Positions 50,133-59,530 of a stretch of 64,000 bases of DNA are shown piece by piece. The DNA is from Bradyrhizobium liaoningense (GTDB lineage: Bacteria > Pseudomonadota > Alphaproteobacteria > Rhizobiales > Xanthobacteraceae). Under the pieces are notes generated by a model. That model ran no database searches and was not told the DNA's origin. It worked only from the letters and a program-made list of their open reading frames with translations. Made by a program: the position numbers and the translations under genes. Within the stretch, counting starts at the first letter, position 1; each line of letters opens with the position of its first letter. The stretch covers positions 1 through 64,000 of the forward strand of contig NZ_JAFCJM010000027.1 in assembly GCF_018130955.1 (NCBI RefSeq), given 5' to 3'.

Positions 50133-51065
50133 TTATTTCCCCCACCGCAACGCCATCGCGTCGCGCTCTTTCGCGAGTTCGAGCAAGCCGGCACGCGTCG
50201 CCGGATGCAGCGGCTGAAGGGGGTGGCGCACGGCGTCCGACTTGATCACGCCGCCGGCCTGCATCAGCACCTTGCAGGCGATCAGCCCGCATTGCCGGTT
50301 CTCGTAGTTGATCAGCGGCAGCCAGCGCTCATAGGCAGCCTTGGCTTCCTCGCGCTTGCCGGCGAAATAGGGATCGATGATCTGGCGGATGCCGTCGGGA
50401 TAGCCGCCCCCGGTCATCGCACCCGTGGCACCGGCGTCGAGATCGGCCATCAGCGTGATCGCCTCCTCGCCGTCCCAGGGACCTTCGATGTCCTTGCCGC
50501 CGGCCTCGATCAGGCTCCGGAGTTTTGCGGCGGCGCCGGGAACCTCGATCTTGAAATAGCGGACGTTCGATAACTCCCGCGACAGCCGCGCGAGCAGGTC
50601 GACCGACAGCGGCGTGCCGGCGACGGGCGCATCCTGGATCATGATCGGGATATTGATCGCGTCCGACAGCACCTTGAAGAATTCGACGATGCCCTTCTCG
50701 GGCACGCGGAAAGTCGCGCCGTGATAGGGCGGCATCACCATCACCATGGCGGCGCCGGCGGCCTCGGCCTGCCTGCTGCGCGCGGCGCAGACGGCCGATG
50801 AGAAATGCGTGGTGGTGACAATGACGGGAACGCGGCCGGCAACGTGCTCGAGCACGGCATGCATCACGGCTTCGCGCTCGGCATCGGTGAGCACGAATTG
50901 CTCGGAGAAGTTTGCGAGAATGCAGATGCCGTGCGAGCCGGCATCGATCATGAAATCGATGCAGCGGCGCTGGCCGTCGAGGTCGAGCTCGCCTTGCGCA
51001 TTGAAAATCGTGGGGGCGACGGGGAACACACCCCGGTACGGACGTTGGGCCTTGGCTTGCGACAT
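50133..51065 (-). CDS. DapA/NAL-family lyase (dihydrodipicolinate synthase-like)
   Basis: 310 residues from ATG 51065, GGAGAG upstream. Class I aldolase barrel with the Schiff-base lysine in VRYFKIEVPG (about residue 171), a glycine-rich ILANFSEQFVLTDAERE site and MVMPPYHGATFR. It lacks the usual DapA neighbours and the GGTxG-type carboxylate-binding motif is replaced by LANFSEQ, so the housekeeping role is unlikely. It more probably acts on a keto sugar acid or related 2-oxo acid. Stands alone between the repeat and the chemoreceptor. Confidence 0.8.
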   Translation of the reverse strand: MSQAKAQRPYRGVFPVAPTIFNAQGELDLDGQRRCIDFMIDAGSHGICILANFSEQFVLTDAEREAVMHAVLEHVAGRVPVIVTTTHFSSAVCAARSRQAEAAGAAMVMVMPPYHGATFRVPEKGIVEFFKVLSDAINIPIMIQDAPVAGTPLSVDLLARLSRELSNVRYFKIEVPGAAAKLRSLIEAGGKDIEGPWDGEEAITLMADLDAGATGAMTGGGYPDGIRQIIDPYFAGKREEAKAAYERWLPLINYENRQCGLIACKVLMQAGGVIKSDAVRHPLQPLHPATRAGLLELAKERDAMALRWGK

Positions 51066-51172
51066 CGAACTCTCCGGAACGGCACTAAAGTGCGAATGCA
51101 GTAGCACCGTCACGGGCACAGCGGCAATGCCGACCGCACCGCGGCAAAATTTGAGGTGTCTGAGGTGATCGA

Positions 51173-53254
51173 TTAAGCCGCGCGGACCGTTCCCAAAAAG
51201 CCTTCGACGGCGACGCGCAGGCGGTCGGCGTCGTCGGACATCTTCTTCACGGATTCGAACAGCACGGTGCCGGCATTGCCGGTCTCGCGGTTGAGGCTCG
51301 CGACGCTGCCGATGGTGTCGGTCACCTCGCGGGTGCCCTGGGCCGCCTGCTGGAAGTTGCGCGAGATCTCGGTGGTGGCCGCGCGCTGCTCTTCCACAGC
51401 GGCGGCGATCGCCGTCATCTTCTCGTCGATGCCGCCGATGGAACCGCCGATCGAGCGGATGGCGGCGACCGCCTGCCCCGTGGCGGCCTGGATTTCGGCA
51501 ACCTGGCGCGTGATGTCCTCGGTCGCGTTCGCGGTCTGCGCGGCGAGGTTCTTGACCTCGCCCGCGACCACGGCAAATCCGCGGCCGGCCTCGCCGGCAC
51601 GCGCCGCCTCGATGGTGGCGTTCAGCGCCAACAGGTTGGTCTGCCCCGCGATGGCATTGATCATCTTCACGACCTCGCTGATACGCGCCGCAGTGTGGTC
51701 GAGGATCTCGACCGTTGCGTTGGTCTGTTCGGCCTGGGCGACCGCCTCGCGCGCCTCGCGGGCGCTGGCCTGCACCTGGGCCGAGATTTCGCCGACGGAG
51801 GCCGAGAGCTCTTCGGTGGCAGCCGCGATGGTCTCGAGATTGTTGGTGGCGTGTTCGGCCGCGGCGGACACTGCCGCGGTCTGGCTGCTCGATTCCGACA
51901 CCAGCGAGCGGACCCCGGTTGCGGTGGCATCGAGCTCCCTGGCGGAGGCGGCGACGCTCTGGATCACCGCCTTCACGGTGTCGTCGAACTCGCGGCAGGC
52001 GGTGTCGACCGAGCCTGACCGCGCAAGCTGGAGCGCCTGCTGCGATTCGCGCTCCCGTCCCAGCCGCTCCGCCGTCGCCGCACTGTCGCGCAGGCCTTCG
52101 AGCGCCGCGGCCATCGTGCCGAACTCGTCGGGATACCTTGTTTGTGGGACCGGCGTCACATAATCGCGCGCGCCGATGCGCGCGATCGCGCCCATGAGCG
52201 ACTGGACCGGCTTCATCAGGCGGTTGCGCACCACGAACACGCCGGCCAGCGTCACCGCCAAAGCGAGGAGAAAGCCGAGCGACTGCACGATGAGATTGGT
52301 CAGTGCCTTCTCCTGCACCGCCTCGGCGCGCGAGATCGACTGGTCCAGCGCTGTGGTGGCGACGGCCACGATCTGCGCGAAGGGCGACTGGCACAGCGCG
52401 TTCCATTCCGAGGCCGGCATCGCGGGACGGCCGCTACCATCAAGGTCCTTCGTCACCTGACCGATCTGCTTGAGCACGCCGTCCGTCTTGGCGCGCGCCT
52501 CCTTGGCCCTGGAGGCGAGGTCCGCGGCGACGTCGGGCGCCGCCAGAAGCTCGTCCATGCCGGTCCAGCCGGCGGTGACGATGCCGTTCCAGTTCGCGAG
52601 TGCCTGCTTCTGGGTCTCGTCGAGCGGCTTGCTGGTATTGACGTTCGGGCGCAGCGCCGAGCACTGGATGCCGTAACGGTCGCGCACCTGCCAGGCCAGG
52701 CGGCGGACCTGGATCATCCGGGCAATGAAGGGATCGTTCATCCAGGCGCGATTGGAGACGGCGGTCGACGCCAGGTTCGCTGTCTCAATCACCTTGGTGA
52801 CGGCGTCGTACCAGGCGCCGGTGCGGTCAATCTTGCGCTCGGCGCGGGGACGCTTGGCCTCGTCGTAGAACAGGGTGAACTGCGGCGCGGCCTCGCTCCA
52901 GCGCTGCTTCAGCGCGGTCGCAAGCTCATCGCGGCGCGCGAATTCGACCGTGCCCATCGCAGCCGCAATGGCCTCAAACCCGGCCTGCTCGGCCTTTTCG
53001 GCGGCGCTGAGCTTGGCGTGTGGATCGTCCTCGCCGAGCAGCGCGCTCTGCGCATCGCCGCGATTGGTGCGCAGCGACAGCACCCCCTGGAAGATCGCCT
53101 TGTCGGCGGCTGCCAGCCGTCCGGTCTCCAGACTGTCATGGTAGCGGCCAAAAGCCCCGACCATCTGGACCGCGGTGCTGATGAGCGCGCCCGCGGCCAG
53201 AAGGGCCATCAGCACCAGCAGGAGATTGCTTACTGATTTCTTAAACATCGACAT
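51173..53254 (-). CDS. Methyl-accepting chemotaxis protein
   Basis: 693 residues from ATG 53254. First membrane helix near the start (NLLLVLMALLAAGALISTAV), a periplasmic sensor domain of about 290 residues, second helix (IVQSLGFLLALAVTLAGVFV) followed by HAMP, then a cytoplasmic signalling domain with the kinase-control tip LLALNATIEAARAGEAGRGF. It transmits ligand binding to CheA/CheW. The periplasmic domain has no clear known family, so its ligand is unknown. No CheA/CheW genes are nearby. Confidence 0.9.
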   Translation of the reverse strand: MSMFKKSVSNLLLVLMALLAAGALISTAVQMVGAFGRYHDSLETGRLAAADKAIFQGVLSLRTNRGDAQSALLGEDDPHAKLSAAEKAEQAGFEAIAAAMGTVEFARRDELATALKQRWSEAAPQFTLFYDEAKRPRAERKIDRTGAWYDAVTKVIETANLASTAVSNRAWMNDPFIARMIQVRRLAWQVRDRYGIQCSALRPNVNTSKPLDETQKQALANWNGIVTAGWTGMDELLAAPDVAADLASRAKEARAKTDGVLKQIGQVTKDLDGSGRPAMPASEWNALCQSPFAQIVAVATTALDQSISRAEAVQEKALTNLIVQSLGFLLALAVTLAGVFVVRNRLMKPVQSLMGAIARIGARDYVTPVPQTRYPDEFGTMAAALEGLRDSAATAERLGRERESQQALQLARSGSVDTACREFDDTVKAVIQSVAASARELDATATGVRSLVSESSSQTAAVSAAAEHATNNLETIAAATEELSASVGEISAQVQASAREAREAVAQAEQTNATVEILDHTAARISEVVKMINAIAGQTNLLALNATIEAARAGEAGRGFAVVAGEVKNLAAQTANATEDITRQVAEIQAATGQAVAAIRSIGGSIGGIDEKMTAIAAAVEEQRAATTEISRNFQQAAQGTREVTDTIGSVASLNRETGNAGTVLFESVKKMSDDADRLRVAVEGFLGTVRAA

Positions 53255-53357
53255 CGGCAGAAGACCCATTTTCGAGGGGCTACTGTGCCGGGCACCTGCC
53301 AATGTTCCGTTAAGGTTTAATCAAATTTGCCGCGACCCGGCGTATCCGGGCTGCAGC

Positions 53358-54557
53358 CTAGTGTCGACTTGGCTCGAGCTTCTTCGCCGCGGCGATATCG
53401 GCGTCACCGCCGGCCACATCACCCTTCTCCCGCTTGGCCATGCCGCGCCAATGGAGTGCGAGCGCATAGGTCGGCAACAACTGGAGCGCCTTGTCATAAT
53501 CCGCAATGGCGCGATCGAGATCGTGCTTGTCCTGGAGGACGCGACCACGGCCGTAATAGGCCTTGACGAATTCCGGCTCGCGTCGGATCGCCTCGTCGAA
53601 GTCGGCAATCGCACGATCAAGATCGCCCTTGTCGCGATACGCGAGGCCGCGGTTGTTCAGCGCGTGGACCTGATCGGGATCAAGACGGAGCGCTTCGCTG
53701 TAGTCCGCAATGCTGCGATCGAGATTCCCCTTGATCTGGTAGGCGAGGCCACGGTTGGTCAGGCTGACCACGTCGCCGGGACTAAACCGGATAGCCTCGT
53801 CGAAGTCGGGGATTGCACGGTCCGGCTCACGCTTCATCATGAAGGCGCTGCCGCGATTGTAGAAGGCGTGGGACGATCTTGGATTGATGCGAATGGCCTC
53901 GTTGTAGTCGGCAATGGCACGGTCTTGATCGCCCCTGGCGCCGTAGACGCTGCCGCGGCTCTCATAGGCACTGCCATAGGCCGGATCGATCCGAATGGCT
54001 TCGTCATAGTCGGCAAGCGCGTGATCGAGATCGCCCTTCGCTTGATAGGCCTTGCCGCGGTTGGCGATCGCCATGGCGTATTTGGGATTGAGCCGGATCG
54101 CCGTCTCGTAGTCGGCGAGCGCCTGATCGGGATCGCCATGCATCAGGTGGATCGTGCCGCGATTGTTGACCGCTTCGGCATCCGTGGGATCGAGGCGAAC
54201 GGCCTGCTTGAAGTCCGCCAGCGCATGATCGAGGTCGCCCTTCAGCCGAAAGAGATTGCCGCGGCCGTTGAAGGCCGAGCCGAAGGTGGGATCGGTGAGA
54301 ATCGACTGGTCGAAATCCCCGCGTGCACGATCGAGGTCGCCGCTCATCGAACGGGCGACGCCGCGGTTGAACAGAGCAACCGCGAGATCCCTGCCTGTGA
54401 AGGCGCCGGCATCGATCGCCTTGGTGCAGGTGGAAATCTGCTCGCCGAGCGGGCGGTCGGTTTCGCCGAGGCATTTCACCTCGCGCGCGCCAGCCTGGTT
54501 CACCGTGGCCGCCAGTGCGGCCACCACGATCAAACCCGTCATCCGGAACAGCGACAT
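53358..54557 (-). CDS. Exported TPR-repeat protein
   Basis: 399 residues from ATG 54557, signal peptide (MSLFRMTGLIVVAALAATVN). Then about ten tandem 34-residue tetratricopeptide repeats of very regular type, e.g. NRGVARSMSGDLDRARGDFD, NRGKAYQAKGDLDHALADYD, NRGLAYRDKGDLDRAIADFD. Probably a periplasmic protein-interaction scaffold; partner unknown. Such regular repeats can expand or contract by recombination. Monocistronic. Confidence 0.84.
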   Translation of the reverse strand: MSLFRMTGLIVVAALAATVNQAGAREVKCLGETDRPLGEQISTCTKAIDAGAFTGRDLAVALFNRGVARSMSGDLDRARGDFDQSILTDPTFGSAFNGRGNLFRLKGDLDHALADFKQAVRLDPTDAEAVNNRGTIHLMHGDPDQALADYETAIRLNPKYAMAIANRGKAYQAKGDLDHALADYDEAIRIDPAYGSAYESRGSVYGARGDQDRAIADYNEAIRINPRSSHAFYNRGSAFMMKREPDRAIPDFDEAIRFSPGDVVSLTNRGLAYQIKGNLDRSIADYSEALRLDPDQVHALNNRGLAYRDKGDLDRAIADFDEAIRREPEFVKAYYGRGRVLQDKHDLDRAIADYDKALQLLPTYALALHWRGMAKREKGDVAGGDADIAAAKKLEPSRH

Positions 54558-54665
54558 TGGCCTACCCAAACTGGATGCCAATTTGTCGCATGCGAAGATG
54601 ACCGCGTTCAAGCGGCCGGGACGAACGAATATCCCGACCGGCCTGTCGCCGCTCCGAACAGCCGG

Positions 54666-55436
54666 TCAGGCGACCTTGGTGAAATCCGGCGCCCGTCGCT
54701 CGGCGAAGGCCATGAACGCCTCGCGCGCCTCGGCGGTGCGCAGGCGCTGGGCGAACTGCTCGCCCTCGGCGGTCATCTGCGCGACCAGCGCCTCGCCATT
54801 GCGCATCAGGCGCTTTGTGGCGACCAGCGCGCCGGCGGGTTGCCTGGCAAGGCGGGTCGCGAGCGCGGTCGCTTCCGCATCGAGCTTGTCCAGCGGTACG
54901 ACCCGGTTGGCGAGGCCCCATTCGAGGGCCGTCTTGGCCGGCACGGTTTCGCCGAGCGCGAACATCTCGTAGGCGCGGGCGTGTCCGATCCGCGTCGGCA
55001 TAAGGAGACTCGAGGCGGCCTCCGGCACCAGCGCGAGACTGACGAACGGCGTCGAGAGCTGCGCATTATCGGCGAGCACGACGAGGTCGCAGTGCAGGAG
55101 CATGGTGGTGCCGACGCCGACCGCGCGGCCCTGCACGGCCGCGACCAGCGGCCGCGTGCAGCGCGCCAGCGACTGGATGAAGCGGATGACGTTGCGGCTG
55201 CCTTCAGACTTGCCGGTCGCCACGGCCGCGAACTCACCGACGTCGTTGCCAGCGGTGAACATGTCGCCCTCGCCCCGGATCAACAGCACGCGCACCGACG
55301 GATCGAACTCGGTGGATTCGATCGTGTCGGCGAGCTTGCCGTACATCGCGTCCGTCAACGCGTTCTTCTTGTCGGGACGCGCGAGCGTCAGGGTCAGGAT
55401 TCCGGCGGTGTTCTCGATCCGGACATGGTCGGTCAT
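54666..55436 (-). CDS. Enoyl-CoA hydratase/isomerase family protein
   Basis: 256 residues from ATG 55436, with GAGGAG 9 bp upstream. Crotonase fold: NALTDAMYGKLADTIE, oxyanion hole GDMFTAGNDV and AVQGRAVGVGTTMLLHCDLV, and one catalytic glutamate in ALVPEAASSLLMP. The other hydratase glutamate position (usually in the GG-x-x-E helix) reads Thr/Met, so isomerase or a specialised hydratase activity is likely rather than classical hydration. Follows the MarR gene by 14 bp and is probably controlled by it. Confidence 0.83.
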   Translation of the reverse strand: MTDHVRIENTAGILTLTLARPDKKNALTDAMYGKLADTIESTEFDPSVRVLLIRGEGDMFTAGNDVGEFAAVATGKSEGSRNVIRFIQSLARCTRPLVAAVQGRAVGVGTTMLLHCDLVVLADNAQLSTPFVSLALVPEAASSLLMPTRIGHARAYEMFALGETVPAKTALEWGLANRVVPLDKLDAEATALATRLARQPAGALVATKRLMRNGEALVAQMTAEGEQFAQRLRTAEAREAFMAFAERRAPDFTKVA

Positions 55437-55450
55437 TGCAAAACTCCTCT

Positions 55451-55897
55451 TCAATCGTCGTCTCTTGAAAATTCTCTTGGAAACTTGGTTTGAATGCTCG
55501 TCAGCCAGCGCGCGACGATGTCGATCTCATCAGCCGTAAATCCGTCTGTCAGCGCCGCATTGACCTCCGCCGCGGCCGTCTTTGCCTGCGTCAACGCCGC
55601 ACGGCCCTTGGCCGTGAGCCAGATGCGGAAGGCGCGGCCGTCCTCGCGATCGGCGCGCCGATCGACGAGACGCGCGGCGGTCATCCGGTCGACAAGGCCG
55701 GAAATGCCTGCAGGCCCGAGATCGAGCGCAGCGCCCGCCTCGCCCATCAGGATGCCGTCCTGCCTGCCGAGGATGAACAGCAAACCCGCCTGCGCCGGCG
55801 TCACCTCGCTCGTCGGCTGGGCCGCCATCCAGCGCTGCAGCCGCCGCTGCGCGACGCTGAGCAGATAGATCAACCGATGGTGTTTTGCCGCGCTCAC
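55451..55897 (-). CDS. MarR-family transcriptional regulator
   Basis: 148 residues from GTG 55897. The winged helix-turn-helix is TPAQAGLLFILGRQDGILMG then AGISGLVDRMTAARLVDRRA with the wing REDGRAFRIWLTAKGRAAL. It precedes the crotonase-fold gene in an operon. The perfect 18-bp palindrome 14 bp upstream is a likely autoregulatory operator. MarR repressors with acyl-CoA-type targets often bind CoA thioesters; that would fit a hydratase partner. Confidence 0.87.
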   Translation of the reverse strand: MSAAKHHRLIYLLSVAQRRLQRWMAAQPTSEVTPAQAGLLFILGRQDGILMGEAGAALDLGPAGISGLVDRMTAARLVDRRADREDGRAFRIWLTAKGRAALTQAKTAAAEVNAALTDGFTADEIDIVARWLTSIQTKFPREFSRDDD

Positions 55898-55910
55898 GCC
55901 GCGGTCGATT

Positions 55911-55928
55911 TATTTCGCATGCGAAATA
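55911..55928. promoter_or_regulatory. MarR operator candidate, perfect palindrome
   Basis: TATTTCGCATGCGAAATA is an 18-bp perfect palindrome located 14-31 bp upstream of the marR start, where bound repressor would block transcription of both genes. Size and symmetry fit a MarR dimer site. The effector is unknown. Confidence 0.7.
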
Positions 55929-55968
55929 GATAGCCTGACAGGACGGGCTTGTCCACCCCCGATGACGT

Positions 55969-56628
55969 TCACGCAGGCGTGACGCGGCAGCCGTCGAGAA
56001 ACAGCGCCGCCACCGTTCGGACGCGCCGCTCGATCTCCCTGCGTGACGGCAGCGGAACACCGCCATAGATCGCCGCGCGCTGCGGCGCGGAGGCGACCAT
56101 GCCGATCAGCATCCCGGCGGCCTCCTCGGCATTGTCGAGCCTGATGCGCTCGCGCTTGACCTGGACGCGCAGCCAGCGCGCCAGCGCAGCCAGCGTGCGG
56201 GCGATGCCGTTGCGATAGAACGCGGCGGCGAGATCGGGAAAACCGGCGGATTCCTGCAGCACGATGCGCTGGAGCGCCACCACGTCGGGATCGAGCGCGA
56301 TGTCGGCGCAGGCGAGCAATGCCGCACGAAGTCCCTCCTCGATGTCGGTATGGTCGATGCCGCGCAGCTGCACGTCGGAGAGTTCGCGGTCGAGCCGATC
56401 GGCCACCATGGCCTCGAACAGCGCGGCCTTGTTCGGAAACAGCCGATACAGGGTCTTGGTCGAGATGCCGGCGCCGCGCGCCAGTTCTTCGGTGCTGGTC
56501 GCGGCAAAACCGTTGGCGGCAAAAGCGTGCCGCGCGATGTCGAAGACGATCTTGCGCGTCTCCTCGTCGCTGCGCAGTTGCGGCCGTCCGCGGGGGCGGG
56601 TTTCCGTGGAAGATTTTTCCTGAGCCAT
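55969..56628 (-). CDS. TetR-family transcriptional regulator
   Basis: 219 residues. Helix-turn-helix residues about 45-65 (TSTEELARGAGISTKTLYRL) with FPNKAALFEAMV, and a C-terminal ligand domain of the AcrR-C type (RIVLQESAGFPDLAAAFYRN). It is divergent from an EmrA/EmrB-type pair 90 bp away, so it most likely represses that efflux system and is released by a drug or metabolite. Confidence 0.86.
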   Translation of the reverse strand: MAQEKSSTETRPRGRPQLRSDEETRKIVFDIARHAFAANGFAATSTEELARGAGISTKTLYRLFPNKAALFEAMVADRLDRELSDVQLRGIDHTDIEEGLRAALLACADIALDPDVVALQRIVLQESAGFPDLAAAFYRNGIARTLAALARWLRVQVKRERIRLDNAEEAAGMLIGMVASAPQRAAIYGGVPLPSRREIERRVRTVAALFLDGCRVTPA

Positions 56629-56643
56629 GCCGTTACATGATGC

Positions 56644-56661
56644 CTGTCATTCCATTGACAG
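56644..56661. promoter_or_regulatory. TetR operator candidate
   Basis: CTGTCA-N6-TGACAG is a perfect 6+6 inverted repeat in the 90-bp divergent region between the TetR gene and the EmrA-type gene. It is positioned to control both promoters. Support is symmetry and position only. Confidence 0.5.
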
Positions 56662-56718
56662 TTCTGAAGTTAGCCCTATTTTGGAAATCGTCAAGTTTCC
56701 TAATTCAGGGAGCCGGCC

Positions 56719-57969
56719 ATGACCGTCCACACCACTTCGTTCAAGATCGAGCCATCCGTGCCCGCGGATACCCCGGAGGATCTATTGCCGGCCGCGGTGC
56801 TAGCCCCGGCTCGCAGCAAAAAGCTCAACCTGCGCAAGCTCTTGCTTGCCGGTGCGGCAGTCGCGGCGCTGGCCGGCGCAAGCTGGTTCGGCTGGAACTA
56901 CTGGACCGTCGGCCGCTACCTCGTCTCCACCGATGACGCCTATGTGAAGGCCGACAACACCACCATCGCACCGAAGGTCTCGGGCTATCTCAACCAGGTG
57001 CTGGTCGCCGATAACGAGCAGGTGAAGGCGGGCCAGGTGCTGGCGAGGGTCGACGACCGCGACTTCAGGGTCGCGCTCGACCAGGCTCGCGCCGACGTCG
57101 AGGCCGCCAACGCGACCATCGCCAGCAAGGAAGCGCAGATCGACGTCCAGCAGGCGGTCATCAAGGCCGCGCAGGCAACGCTCGACGTCGACCAGGCCGC
57201 AGTGACCTTCGCCGCCCAGGACAACAAGCGCTACACCGATCTCGCCGCAAGCGGCTCAGGCAGCGTGCAGAACGCACAGCAGGCGCAATCGCGCATTGCC
57301 TCCACACAGGCGGCGCTCGCGCGCGACACCGCCAACCTCGCTTCGAGCCAGAAGCAGGTCGACCTGCTCAAGGCCGAGATCGTGCAGGCCAAAGCGGCGC
57401 TGGCGCGCGCCGAAGCCGTGCAGCACCAGGCCGAGCTCAATCTCGGCTACACCACCATCGTCTCACCGATCGACGGCGTGGTCGGCAACCGCACCCTTCG
57501 CGCCGGCCAGTTCGTGCAGGCCGGAACACAATTGATGTCGATCGTCCCGGCCGATGGCGCCTATGTGGTGGCGAATTTCAAGGAGACGCAGCTCACCGGC
57601 GTGCGCGCGGGACAGATAGTCGATATCGAGGTCGACATGTTCCCGGGCCAGGTCATGCATGGCCACGTCGATTCCATCGCGCCCGCCAGCGGCCAGGAGT
57701 TCGCGCTGCTGCCGCCCGACAACGCCACCGGCAATTTCACCAAGATCGTGCAGCGCATTCCCGTGAAGATCGCGCTCGACGCCACGCCGGCGATCGCGCT
57801 GCGGCCGGGCATGTCGGTCATCCCAACCATCGCGACGCGGTCAACCGCGCCCGCGACGCATGTGTCCACAGCTTCAAAGGCAAAACTGACCTCGGGAGGG
57901 TCGTGCCATGTCAAGCAGCAGCCTCTCAATCTCGACGCCCGCACCATCAGCAGCGGCCGCGACGCCTGA
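56719..57969 (+). CDS. EmrA/HlyD-type membrane fusion protein
   Basis: 416 residues. One N-terminal membrane helix (LLLAGAAVAALAGASWFGWN), then the biotin-lipoyl halves (TTIAPKVSGYLNQVLVADNE and TTIVSPIDGVVGNRTLRAGQ) around a long coiled coil (VQNAQQAQSRIASTQAALAR), and a beta-barrel (VVANFKETQLTGVRAGQIVD). It links the inner-membrane exporter to an outer-membrane channel. Its 3' end overlaps the MFS gene by 62 bp, an unusually long overlap, so the C-terminal 20 residues are constrained by two frames. Confidence 0.88.
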   Translation: MTVHTTSFKIEPSVPADTPEDLLPAAVLAPARSKKLNLRKLLLAGAAVAALAGASWFGWNYWTVGRYLVSTDDAYVKADNTTIAPKVSGYLNQVLVADNEQVKAGQVLARVDDRDFRVALDQARADVEAANATIASKEAQIDVQQAVIKAAQATLDVDQAAVTFAAQDNKRYTDLAASGSGSVQNAQQAQSRIASTQAALARDTANLASSQKQVDLLKAEIVQAKAALARAEAVQHQAELNLGYTTIVSPIDGVVGNRTLRAGQFVQAGTQLMSIVPADGAYVVANFKETQLTGVRAGQIVDIEVDMFPGQVMHGHVDSIAPASGQEFALLPPDNATGNFTKIVQRIPVKIALDATPAIALRPGMSVIPTIATRSTAPATHVSTASKAKLTSGGSCHVKQQPLNLDARTISSGRDA

Positions 57970-59530
57970 TCGCGCAGTCGCCGATCCCAACCGCGCCAGT
58001 GCCACGATCTGGATCGCCGTGTTCGCGGCGATGATCGGCGCCTTCATGGCGATCCTGAACATCCAGATCACCAACGCTTCGCTGCTCAACATCGAGGGCG
58101 GCATCGGCACCGGCGTCGACAACGGCTCCTGGATCTCGACGTCGTACCTGATCGGCGAGATCATCGTCATCCCGCTCACCGACTATTTGTCGCGGGTGTT
58201 CTCCTTCCGCAGAATCATCCTGAGTTTTGCGACGCTGTTTGCGGTCTTCTCGGTGGCCTGCGCCTTCACCGTCGATCTGGCCTCGATGATCGCGATGCGC
58301 GGTTTCCAGGGCTTTTTCGGTGGCGTGCTGATCCCGATGGCCTTCACGCTTGTCTTCACAAAACTACCGAAGGGCCAGCAACCGATCGGGCTGGCGATGT
58401 TCTCGCTCGCCGTCACCTTCGCGCCCGCAATCGGCCCGACCATCGGCGGCTACCTCACCGAGACCTATGGCTGGCAGACCATCTTCTTCGTCAACGTCGT
58501 GCCTACCGCTGTCATGGTGACCACGCTGTTCTTCGCGCTGGAGCGGCAGCCCATGCAGCTTTCACTGCTGCGCGAGGGCGACTGGTTCGGCATTGCGACC
58601 ATGGCGATCGGCCTCGCCTCGCTGCAGGCCGTGCTGGAAGAAGGCAACAAGGACGACTGGTTTGGTTCGCCCTTCATCGTACGGCTCGCCATTGTCGCCG
58701 CGGTCAGCCTTTCGCTCTTTGTCTATAACGAGCTCGTGGTCGAGAAGCCGTTGCTGCAATTGCGGCTGTTGAGACAGTGGAATTTCGGCATCGGCACGAT
58801 TGCCGCCGTATTCCTCGGCTTCGCGCTGTTCGGCTCGGTCTATCTGCTGCCCGCCTATCTCGGCCAGGTGCAGGGCTACAATGCCGAGCAGATCGGCAAT
58901 GTGCTGGCATGGACCGGCCTGCCGCAACTCCTGCTGATCCCGCTGGTGCCAAAACTGATGCAGCGGTTCGATGCCCGTTACATCGCAACCATCGGCCTGC
59001 TCTTGTTCGCCACGAGTTCCTTCATGAACATCGAGATGTCGCTGGATTATTCCGGCGACCAGTTCCTCGTTCCCAACATCGTGCGCGCGGTGGGCCAGGC
59101 GCTGACGCTGGCGCCGCTTTCAGCGCTCAGCCTCGGTAGCGTCGCGCCGCAGGACGCGGCCGCAGCCTCCGGCATCTCCAACATGATGCGCAACCTCGGC
59201 GGCGCCATCGGCACCGCGGTGCTTGCGACCATCGTCACCAAGCGCGAACAGTTCCACTCCAACATCATCGGCCATTCCATCACCCTCGGCCGCGAAGAGG
59301 TTCGCGGACGCATCGCGCAACTGACCAACTATTTCACGGCGCATGGCGTGCCCGACCCCAACGCAGCGCGCGAGCAGGCGATCATCGCGCTCGGCAAGAC
59401 GATCAAGCGCCAGGCGCTGGTGATGGGATTTTCCGACACGTTTGCGGTGATTGGCGTGATGCTGGTGCTTGCCGCGCTTGCGGTGCTGCTGACGCGACGC
59501 GTGAAGGGCACCGGCGGAGCAGCACACTAG
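57908..59530 (+). CDS. EmrB/QacA-type MFS multidrug exporter (DHA2)
   Basis: 540 residues, fourteen predicted membrane helices. Family features: ITNASLLNIEGGIGTGVDNG (motif D1-like), LIGEIIVIPLTDYLSRVFSF and MRGFQGFFGGVLIPMAFTLV, FAPAIGPTIGGYLTETYGWQ (antiporter motif C). Exports hydrophobic compounds by proton exchange together with the fusion protein. GGGAGG lies 8 bp before ATG 57908. Likely regulated by the divergent TetR protein. No outer-membrane TolC gene is adjacent. Confidence 0.9.
   Translation: MSSSSLSISTPAPSAAAATPDRAVADPNRASATIWIAVFAAMIGAFMAILNIQITNASLLNIEGGIGTGVDNGSWISTSYLIGEIIVIPLTDYLSRVFSFRRIILSFATLFAVFSVACAFTVDLASMIAMRGFQGFFGGVLIPMAFTLVFTKLPKGQQPIGLAMFSLAVTFAPAIGPTIGGYLTETYGWQTIFFVNVVPTAVMVTTLFFALERQPMQLSLLREGDWFGIATMAIGLASLQAVLEEGNKDDWFGSPFIVRLAIVAAVSLSLFVYNELVVEKPLLQLRLLRQWNFGIGTIAAVFLGFALFGSVYLLPAYLGQVQGYNAEQIGNVLAWTGLPQLLLIPLVPKLMQRFDARYIATIGLLLFATSSFMNIEMSLDYSGDQFLVPNIVRAVGQALTLAPLSALSLGSVAPQDAAAASGISNMMRNLGGAIGTAVLATIVTKREQFHSNIIGHSITLGREEVRGRIAQLTNYFTAHGVPDPNAAREQAIIALGKTIKRQALVMGFSDTFAVIGVMLVLAALAVLLTRRVKGTGGAAH

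Noticed and set aside
50133..52406. One long 757-residue fused protein (chemoreceptor + DapA)
   Set aside because: The extra N-terminal part is out of frame relative to the chemoreceptor and lacks its motifs; the DapA-family gene starts at 51065 with its own ribosome site.
53175..55493. 772-codon forward open frame
   Set aside because: It is antisense to the chemoreceptor start, the TPR gene and most of the enoyl-CoA hydratase; the repeat-like protein simply mirrors the tetratricopeptide repeats.
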